This document shows, in pieces, positions 50,075 to 60,400 of a stretch of DNA of 64,000 bases. The position numbers were made by a program, and so were the translations under genes. Position 1 is the stretch's first letter. Every line of letters begins with the position of its first letter. The notes below the pieces were generated by a model. It made no database searches and had not been told where the DNA came from. It worked only from the letters and a program-made list of their open reading frames with translations. The stretch lies in assembly GCF_032854445.1 (NCBI RefSeq), contig NC_088295.1, positions 40,659,385-40,723,384 on the forward strand. Direction: 5' to 3'. Origin of the DNA: Liolophura sinensis. Lineage: Eukaryota; Mollusca; Polyplacophora; Chitonida; Chitonidae.

Positions 50075-50350
50075 CTACTGTTCATGTAAAATCTGGAGCA
50101 TCTTATGCACGACTGCAGGATCGAGGTCCGTCTTGTGTAGGGCAAAGATTCTTTGGTCAAGTTTTTGCTGTTCAAAGTATGCTACCATCTGCTCCAAGCT
50201 AAGCAAACTGGCCAGGAGGCTCGTCTGTTTTCGTCCATTAGAGAACAACTGCATCTCTATGACAATCCTTGAAACACCTTTGTCTGCTTTATTGGTAGGA
50301 GAGAGTACACTCACAGTTTCATCTCTAATGAGCAAATATCTTAAGTCTAT
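50075..50350 (-). CDS. Possible exon of an unidentified gene between the VIT/VWA gene and DDX47
   Basis: A minus-strand frame with protein-like composition: SVLSPTNKADKGVSRIVIEM then QLFSNGRKQTSLLASLLSLE and QMVAYFEQQKLDQRIFALHK, ending LDPAVVHKMLQILHEQ and TAG. An acceptor-like TACTTACAG lies near 50380, but that frame has a stop before joining, so the 5' border is unresolved. It has no ATG of its own upstream. It could be a terminal exon or a relic. Confidence 0.35.
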   Translation of the reverse strand: MDLRYLLIRDETVSVLSPTNKADKGVSRIVIEMQLFSNGRKQTSLLASLLSLEQMVAYFEQQKLDQRIFALHKTDLDPAVVHKMLQILHEQ

Positions 50351-50687
50351 CAAAAAACGTTTTGAGTGGAACGCTCTGTAAGTAGTTGGTCTATCCCTAG
50401 AAAGTCTACAAGTGATAAGTACAGGTTAATAACAAGGACTTTTGGATAGTACATTCAAGTCCTTGTCATGGTGAAAATACTACTGAACTAGCAGTCATGT
50501 TACATTTTTGAAATTTGTCTGTATTCGAGTCTTCTTGTTGGTTGTCCACCGCTCGTTGTAGAATGTTCCATCACTGACGTGAAAGATAATAATGTATGTA
50601 TACATCGAGTTAGAAAGGAGTAATTGTATTTTTTTAAAATATACACATATATACTGTATCAAGCATGAATTTTATTATTACTTTTTT

Positions 50688-50795
50688 TTTATTTGATTGG
50701 TGCTTTACGCCGCACCCAAGAATATTTCACTCGTACGACGGCGACCAGCATTATGGCGGTAGGAATTCCGACAGAGCCTGCGTGCATGTGGAAAT
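50688..50795 (-). mobile_element. Family A SINE, 3' fragment
   Basis: TTGATTGGTGCTTTACGCCG through CCAGCATTATGGCGG; the remainder is lost. Confidence 0.8.
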
Positions 50796-51139
50796 CAGGC
50801 ATGAATTATTGTTAACAATGGTTTCATTTATTTCTAAATCAAATTAAATATATTCGGTGCTTGCACATATGTTTAGTTCTGCAATTGCTTAATTTGCTCT
50901 GTTATATAACATCATCCAGAAGCAATGGAAATTACGAAAAACTGATTGACGAAGTTTCGTGAATGTGGCCAATTAGCAGCTTACATTAATCTGAATGCTG
51001 GTCGGTTTGGTTACACCAAGTAGTTATTGATTCCAGCTAGCCCATAACTACATAGATTTACAGTCATATGCAATATTACGGAGATCTTTGTAGCCTGAAT
51101 ATTCAAGCTGGTGGCCTTTATTTACTCCAAGTTACTTTT

Positions 51140-51340
51140 TTCACACTTTTGTCCCTTGGACTAGTCAGATCACGTGTTCGAATCAGCACCCGCTTCTTTC
51201 TGCTGCGGCTTTTCGTGAAGATGTTTGTCAGGTACTTCACAAATGTCGGTGGTAAACTAGGGGTTTCCTCTGTTCTTAAACCTGACCTTAAATCTTGAGC
51301 ACGGCGGGCATTAAACACCATGAATCAATCAATCATTTTG
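51140..51340 (+). mobile_element. SINE-like repeat (family C) just upstream of DDX47
   Basis: Has a polymerase III B-box-like GTTCGAATC near 51175, a body with GGTACTTCACAAATGTCGGT, and a tail ending in AAACACCATGAATCAATCAA. It ends about 100 bp before the DDX47 start codon, so it lies in the promoter or 5' UTR. The 5' limit is uncertain. A diverged relative is at 28310-28445. Confidence 0.6.
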
Positions 51341-51445
51341 TTGGGGTAGGGGAGGTAACAAGAGTAAGTTGCTCTCATGTTCCCCACACAGTTGACTGGC
51401 CACTTAAGATGTCACTGCGTGGAGATTTCGCGTGAAAAAGCAAAG

Positions 51446-54400
51446 ATGGCGGCCACGGGCGACAGCATGGCGAGTACATCAACAAATGTCGATGGTACAG
51501 ACAACAAAATAGAAAAGATTACATTTAGCCAATTGGTATGATGCTTATCTTAACTTGAACTACCTTTCCCTGTGTTGAAATGTTTGGGTCTCTGTCCAGA
51601 ATTTGAATGAACTAGCCTCATGCACCTTTTGATGCGAAACCACGACAACTGCACCTCGTTCAATCCCATTGTAATCATGAATAAGACTGCGAATCCTTCA
51701 TTGGGCTAGTTGAATCCGAGCAAGGTTGACTGGTCAGACCTGAATAAATCATTATTTTGTGAAGATGTTTGTCAGGTACTTCACAAATGTCGGTGGTAAA
51801 CTCGTGTTTCCTCTGCTCTTAAACCTGACCTTAAATCTTGAGCACGGCGGGCATTAAACACCATGAATCAATCAATCAATCATTTTGTTGGGGTAACAAG
51901 AGTAAGTTGCTCTCATGTTCCCCACACAGTTGACTGGCCACTTACGATGTCACTGCGTGGAGATTTCGCGTGAAAAAGCATTATTCGACCTGAATAAATC
52001 ATTATTTTGTTCTTTACTTATTTAATTAGAATTCAATTAATTAACAAAATGAACGCCAAAACTTGTCCATGGACATCCATACTCTTGAGTCTTTACGTTT
52101 TTTTCAGAATCTGAGGTGCAGAATCGAAAAATAAGTGAAGACATATAACTTCCAGCTAGCTCTAAATGATAGACTCGGTGATAATTACATAGGCCTACAG
52201 TGAGCTAATGTTTATTTGCTTTGAAAATTTGCTACAAATAGAGTTCTTATTTAAATGAAAGTAAATATTTTTTTGATTGATGTTATGAAGTAGACCTATT
52301 CAAGAATTACATTTTATAACTCAGGATGACTATGCTACTCTCTTTCATATTTGTACTGACACTTGCCTACTCATGGATCAGTCCCCTTCAGCCTGGTAGG
52401 ATGAATTGTAAAATTTGGCAAAACAGTAGATTACTAACCTTCCTCACACATCCAGCCACTCATTTACAATGCACAGGGTCCTTGGGAGTCTGATTGTTAA
52501 AGTCCCAAGATGTCAATCATCTCAAAGGTAAATGCCCATTCTTGTTTATTAAAGTTCCCATCTCTGTTGACTTCTCATTTAGGAAATGGCCGTCATCTAC
52601 ATGGTGCGCATGCACGGCTGGATACAAAACTATCGTATTATGTCCTTTTATTTTTATACAACCACATGCTGGCTAGTTTTAGTCCCGTTGACTTTAGATG
52701 ATACAAATAGTGCGTCAGAGAACCAGACTAGAGCATGTGCCGTGGTTTTGACATGTGACCTCCACAAATGAGTCGGCCATTTTGTATCCAGCTGCCTGGC
52801 CGTGCAGATGGCAGCCATTTCATAAATGAGAATTCAGTGGAGAGGGTGACTTTAATAAATATGGATGGATATTTACCTCTGGGATGATCAGCGTCTTGGG
52901 ACTTTAACAGTCAGGTGCCCTAGGACCCTAAGCATTGCAAAGGGGTAGCTAGATGGGCATTGTAGCTTAGTAATCGTCTGTTTTCCGAAATTATACAATT
53001 CATCCTACTAGGCTGAAGGGCAGCAATCCATGACTATGCTAGTCCCTGCAAGTGTAGTCATCCAGGGCTAACATTTCACAACAGCCAGGTTAAAGAGTTG
53101 AGGATTGCAAGAAGAACCTTGGGGGGAAACCTGTGCACCTCATTATATATGTATATATACATAGTTTTAAAATCATGTCACAGCTGCTCTGATCCAATCA
53201 TCAGCACACTCTTTAGTCACATATCTAAGAGTACTGGGGTGAAAACAAACCAAATTTAACCCGGGTGAGATAGGTCTTGAATAAGATTTTAGCATGACTA
53301 ATGAAAAATATAGTTTTAGGTAAGAATTTTTTCTGGAAAATTAATCAGAATGTGCCTAACCTTCAAATGTAAAGCTGAGATTCCATATACGCGGTATGCG
53401 GTTTGCGGTATACGGCACGCGGTACGCGGATACGGCATGCGGTATGCGCTTTCTCTGATTCCATTTATGTGGTAACCTATGCGTTTTCTTTCATTCATGG
53501 TGCATTTTTATCAGAGCAAACATGTCGCATTCCTCCATTTCACGACGTGTGGCTTTAGAGCAAGATTCAGACCTTGCCATAATAGCAATGTCATATAAGT
53601 TGTTGCAACTAAAGAAGCGTAAAAAGAGAAAACACCGATGGTGGGTCCACAGTATTTTGCGGCAAAGAGCTCAGCAGGGAGCTTTACATAACTTGGTCTC
53701 GGAATTGCAGCTGGATGGAGAAAAATTCCAACAGTACTTTCGTCTAACCAGAGAACAATTTAAACAAGTTCCGACCACGTGTCGGGGAAACACCCCACCA
53801 GTGACGTCATTTCTTGGGATACCCTGTCCGGTTTTGAAAACGCATACCGCACCGATCGCTACATGGTGCGATTGATTTTGTCGTATACGTTTCCGCATGA
53901 AAAAACGGATCTGCGACCGTACCTATGGAATCATTGCAACTTATTATCCGCATACCGCGTACTGTATACCGCTACCTCATGTAAGGAATCTCAGCTTAAT
54001 AGTTTCATTGTTGTGTAGTACTTTAAACTTCAGAAATCTGCAGAAATCAGCATTTCACCCCTTTATCTCAAGGTTCTCCAGCTTCCATTGCTGTGGGGCC
54101 TTGGTTGCACTGAGTTGTTCTTCAGCAATATGATTGATTCATGTCACGTGGCAATGTTTGTCGGTTTCTCGCTGATGGTTACTCTTGGCAGTCCGGTCTG
54201 CGTATGCCAATGGTGTTCAACAGCAGTGAACCATCACTGCATTTAAACAGGTATGTTTGAGATTGCATGTACTAGTACACTGACTTAGTGATGTTTTCAA
54301 GCTTAGTGATGTCTTCATGTGTTATTTTTATCTTCAGGGTGTCATAGATGTTTTGTGTGAGGCATGTCAGCAGCTGAAATGGAAGACACCATCAAAGATA

Positions 54401-57400
54401 CAACAGGAAGCTATTCCAGTGGCTTTGGCAGGTACATAATGGGTTTGTGGTACATGTAGCTACAGTACCCTATTTCGTCTAATTTTTGGAACATCTGGCC
54501 GGCTCATTTTTGTAATTGTAAGAGGAATATTGAGTTTTTTTTCTCACGTGGTTAGACCATCAAATGATGAGCATCCTCATATCTTTAGTTTTTCTATGCT
54601 TTTCCAGTGTTATATTCTTTCTACTTTCAACACTGTTGTCTATCACAAAAATAAGCAGAAGTAGGGCATATGCATGTTACCCAAACTACATGTAAACAGC
54701 ATATATATACATGTTACAAAACCAAAGAAATAAAGAAGGGTGACCATTATTATGTTTTTCACATTTGGTTTTGCTGCTAGTATATCGTGTATATACTTTG
54801 CATATAATACACAACATTTTAAAATAAAATACAAGTATCCTGCATGGCATAATTTCTGTGAGTGGTGAAAGATTTAATAGTTCATGTAACAAATGGCAGG
54901 TTATTTATCAAAGAACTGTTTGACATAAAATTTTGTTCATGCTTAAGTTACTCATTTTGCCTGATTCTGAAAGTTCTGTTTATCATAGGAATGTGTTTTT
55001 TTTTTAAGGTAAGGTGATCTACAAAAACTGATATTTCATTTTGCTTATCTTTATTTGCCAGTAAAAAGCACTTTTGGGGGCTAAATTTTAGGTCATTTAA
55101 ATTACTGTATTTGCAAGGTAATTTCTTAAAGCTTCAAAACTTCATTTATATAGGGAATGATGTGATAGGTCTTGCCGAGACGGGCTCTGGGAAGACGGGA
55201 GCGTTTGCCCTGCCCATTCTGCAAGCTCTGTTAGCCAGCCCTCAGCGACTATTTGCCCTAATACTCACACCCACAAGGGAGCTGGCCTTCCAGATATCAG
55301 AACAGTTTGAGGCCTTGGGCACAACGATTGGTGTAAAATGTGGTAAGGAAGCTACATTAGGGTGTAACTCATTATAGTGTAATGAATGAAGCATTAGTCA
55401 AGACTAAATACAAAGCTCTAACAAAACCCTTGTCAGCTATATTCCAAGTTTAAAATTATCCTTTATATGTTGCAGACTTTTGACTCATAATTCAGTGAGT
55501 CACACGCCATCAAAGCATAAGTGAGCTAGACTAACTTTGGGTACAGCTATATGTTGCTTCTGGTCAATAGGATTGAATACTATAATTAGAGCATACTGGC
55601 TAACAATATTTACAAGGCCGCACAGTCTCGTTGTTTGAAATGTTCATAACCTCTGAACTTGTTTTTCAAACAGCATAAAGTTTCGAAACTAATGCTTTTG
55701 AAATGAGCATACTGTGGCCTTCTTTGGGGTTTATTATTGGCTCTTTATATTTTTTCATTTAAAAAAATTGTCATCAAATATTTCAACTGGCAACATGATT
55801 TATGCTGTTTCAACAGCTTAAAGTGCAGAGATAGTTATTAGATAAGGCTTGCAATATGAAATATGACTAAATTGTGCACCAGTTAGCATACCTAATTTGT
55901 TAGCGGTAATCCAGTGGAAATTTGGACATTCAATTATGAAGAGCCTTGGGCTCTGCCTGGTTTCCTACCATCTCATAATGCCGGCCCCCATTGTATAAGT
56001 GAAATATTCTTGAGTATGTCATAAACCACCAAGTAAATAAATAAATTGTGAAGCAACATTCCATGTTTAATTACAGATAAATGGTAATATCTAAATTATA
56101 GATAAAAGGTAAATAAATACTGTTAACTGAACTGCCATATGGTGTTATCTGCAGGCTTTCAGTATTTTCATGTTTTTCAGCTGTAGTTGTGGGTGGAATA
56201 GACATGATGACACAGTCATTGATGCTGGCAAAGAAACCTCATGTTATAATTGGTAAGATGGATATTTGTCAACTTTCCCCATTTGGGGAAAAGATTCTGT
56301 CTCTTGCTTCTCAGCTTGTTTCTCGCCATCTTCATCATTCACATGGTACATTGCTTGTCTCCCTTGATTACTGAAATGTTATGTAATTTTCTGACAAAAG
56401 CCTGTGTCAGTGTAAGTGCAGTTTCAGAATTTTGCCATAAGCTCTAGAAAATGTTAACTTACGGGAGGTTTTACAATGTCTTTGATGTAGCCAGTTCATT
56501 TTATAGCAGATTTACTTGTCTCCTTTCACTAGCCACACCAGGAAGACTAGTCGACCATTTGGAGAACACAAAAGGTTTTAGTCTGAGATCTCTGAAATAC
56601 TTGGTAAGTGGACAAGCTATGACATTTGAGGGAATTCAGGTTATTTATTTGATTTTTTCAGTTAGATTGTGTTGAATGTTATGCATATTGTGGAGATATT
56701 TACATCTATTTATGAAAAGTTAAATTTAGCCTTTTCACATCAGTTAACTTTCATGTGCAGTTTTTTCAGTTTTAAACAGAAGGTAATTATCAGTTACCCC
56801 ATCACATTTTTGGTACTTGTTTTCAGTATCTTTTGATACTTTGGGCTTATGATGCAGTAAGCCTTTACTGATAATGATATAGTCAAAAGAATGGTGGAGA
56901 GTCAGAGTTGTTCTGGTTGCTGTGGTGATGTTTTACTTCATCTTACATTTTAATGATTAAAAGAGGCCTCTGACCTGCAGCCTGTGGATGGTTGTAGGTT
57001 GAAAAAGTAAAAATTCAGGCCATTGGGGAAGAAAATTATTCCAAGTGTCTTTCTAGATCAGCTCCAACATGGAATTTTTCGTTACCATCTATGACGTATA
57101 ACTGTTCAGCATGGTTTTTTTTTTTCAGGTTATGGATGAGGCAGACAGAATATTGAACATGGACTTTGAACAAGAGGTATGGATAGCCATTAATAGTACA
57201 CAGATTTTGTATGAAGACTTATCGACAACAGTGAGCAGACAATATTTCTGATATAAACAACGCTGATGTTTATGGCAGATTATGGAAGCGCTTCTGTTAT
57301 TAAATAATACAAAATGTGTGATCGGGATAAGTTGACAGGAATCCATGTTATTGGAAAGTTCACAGGAAGTTTCTATTTTTGAGACAGTTCAATATCCAGC

Positions 57401-60400
57401 CCAGGATTCTAACCATTATATTTTATCATTTATAAATGTATATATTTCTTTGTTTCTTGAGTCTATGATTGTATATTATGATGATGTGTTGTACCATGTG
57501 TTTACACTTTCAGGTGGATAAAATTTTAAAAGTTATACCAAGGGAGAGGAAGACTTATCTGTATTCTGCAACAATGACCAAAAAAGTAAGATCTTTGGTT
57601 CAGTCCAAGGATATATTCATGACTGATTTTGGCATTCACAGTATGTTAGTGAAATAATTTTTATATGGAAAGAATAGTTTATTTTTCAAGTGTTCAACTT
57701 TTGTAAATTACAGAAAAGATAACAAATACTGAATATTATACACCGTTAGTATGCCATAAAGGATACCATGACAAGATTTGTTTTTATTATAGGGAAAATG
57801 TACAAGCTGAGGTTATCGCTGAAATTGGACATGATACTTTAACAAACCCAGTTTAGATTTTATGTCTCACAATATCTGATACACATAGTTTATGTATCGC
57901 ATAGGTTATAATCTGATTTACTATATTTCACCTAACATTTCATTAATGAATCTTTTAATTGTAAGTTGAGCACCAAGTAGTGTTTTATGATGTTTAAGTA
58001 AGTCTAAAAATTGTTAGGCGAAATTGCCGTATCTATATGTATCATCTTATGTTATTTACTGCTTTATCTTTATATCTGTCATCTTCTCTTATTTATTGCT
58101 TTGTCTTTATATGTGTCGGGGGAGTGGGGGGGGGGGCTCCGTGGCTCTGTTGGTTAGAGCGCTAGCGCAGTATAATGACCCAAAGGCCTGTCACCAATGT
58201 GGTCTCTGTGAGTTCAAGTCCAGTTCATGCTGACTTCCTCTGCGGTCATAAGTGGGCAGGTCGGCCAGCAACCTGTGGAAAGCCATGGGTTTCCCCTGGG
58301 ATCTGCCTGGTTTCCTTCCACCATAATGCTGGCCGCCGTTGTATAAGTGAAATATTCTTGAGTACGGCGTAAAACACAAATAAAATAAATAAATAAATTA
58401 TATGTGTCATCTTCTGTTATTTACTACCTAAATTTTATATGTGTCATCTTCTGTTATTTACTGCCTTATCTTTGTATGTGTCATCTTTTGTTATTTACTG
58501 CCTTATATTTCTATGTGTCGTCTTTCAGTTATTTACTACCTTTTCTTTTATGTGACATCTTGTTATTTACTACCTTATCTTGTGACATCTTCTGTTATTT
58601 GCTACCTTATCTTTATAAGTGTCATCTGTCGTTATTTCATGCCTTATCTGTATATGTGTCATCCTCTGTTGTTTGATGCTTAATTTTAATATATGTCATC
58701 TTCTGTTACCTACTGTCTTTATTAACATGATTCACGGAAATTGTTTTGTGATTTTATAGGTTGCAAAATTACAAAGGGCCTCTTTGCAAAATCCTGTCAA
58801 AGTTGAAGTTTCAACAAAATACCAAACGGTAGAAAAACTCCAGCAGCATTATATCTTTATCCCCGTTAAATTTAAGGTAAGAATGATTGTGTGATTGTGT
58901 GGAGAAGTAACTGTTGCACAGTGTAAGTAAGAAATCAGTGATTAAGTAGATAAATGTTGCCAGTATGAAGAGAAAATGAGTTCAGCATTTTGATAATTCA
59001 TCTGTTCGTCCTTTTGAAGAGATCTGCTACTGGTTGGTTTGAGAATTCACATTCTAATACATTTTGCTAAGAGATAAGTCTTTTTGCAAGTCTTTTAACT
59101 TTGTAATTTCATACCACTGTCAAATTAAAGTAGACAGGAAGGCATAGCAAACATCCACAGAATAAAGCTGTAATTCATTAAGTTCATTCTAGGCTGTGAA
59201 TTTAGAGTTTAAATTCTTTTTTGATTCTGAAAGACTTTTTTTTTTGTTGCTCTATTTATGTAGCAGTGTCATAGTTTTTCAAAATTCTGTAGTGTAGGGT
59301 TATTTATGGGGTTTTTTTTTATTGTTTTTCAAGATATATACCTGATGTATATGTTGAATTGTTTGGCTGCCGTAGTTTGGGATTATTTATTTTCTCATTT
59401 TATTTTTTTTACCCCTCAGCCAATTTTGGTCATGGGGTATTGTCGTAGTGGACGGTGTGTGTGTCTGTCCATTTGTCAGTATCTTTCTAAATGCTCTTAA
59501 ACGGTTTAGCCCAAATTTGCCAAAATTACACCACAATTACACCTTGGTACAAGGTAGAACCCTATTGATTTTCACTGACCTTGACCTTTGTCTTCAAGGT
59601 CATTGGGGTCATTTAAGTGAAAGTTTACAAAAGGCTTGTAAACATGATACCTCTAGAACGGTTTAGCCCAAGTTCACCAAACTTACACCACGGCAGTCTG
59701 AAATAAACCAAAAAGTTGTTATCCTAAAAAGGTATTCTCCTTCTTCATGTTTCACGACTTCCTAAATGCCACTCCAAGAAAATCTACACATTATGACATA
59801 CCACCGTTAAGTTGGATCTATTCATCACATTGTACATGTGCTCAAGGCTGAGGTGTTATAAGTGCATTGCATGGCATATTGCACGGTCAGGATATGTAGG
59901 CCTACCTGGCATATATATTGAATGGTTTGGTTCATGTAGTTTTGGGTTATTTATTTGCGTGTTTCATTGTTCTGCAGGATGTGTACCTGGTGTACATATT
60001 GAATGGTTTGGTTCATGTGGTTTGGGGTTATTTATTGGCGTGTTTTATTGCTCTGCAGGATGTGTACCTGGTGTACATATTGAATGGTTTGGTTCATGTG
60101 GTTTGGGGTTATTTATTTGCGTGTTTTATTGCTCTGCAGGATGTGTACCTGGTGTACATATTGAATGGTTTGGTTCATGTAGTTTTGGGTTATTTATTTG
60201 CATGTTTTATTGTTCTGCAGGATGTGTACCTGGTGTACATATTGAATGGTTTGGTTCATGTGGTTTGGGGATTATTTATTTGGGTGTTTCGTTGCTCTGC
60301 AGGATGTGTACCTGGTTTACATATTGAATGAACTGGCTGGAAACTCATTCATGATCTTCTGTAGCACATGTGTGAACACCATGAGGGTAGCACTTATGCT

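Noticed and set aside
59918-60331. A 137-codon membrane-like protein
   Set aside because: It is the in-frame translation of the 81-bp splice-site array, not an independent gene.
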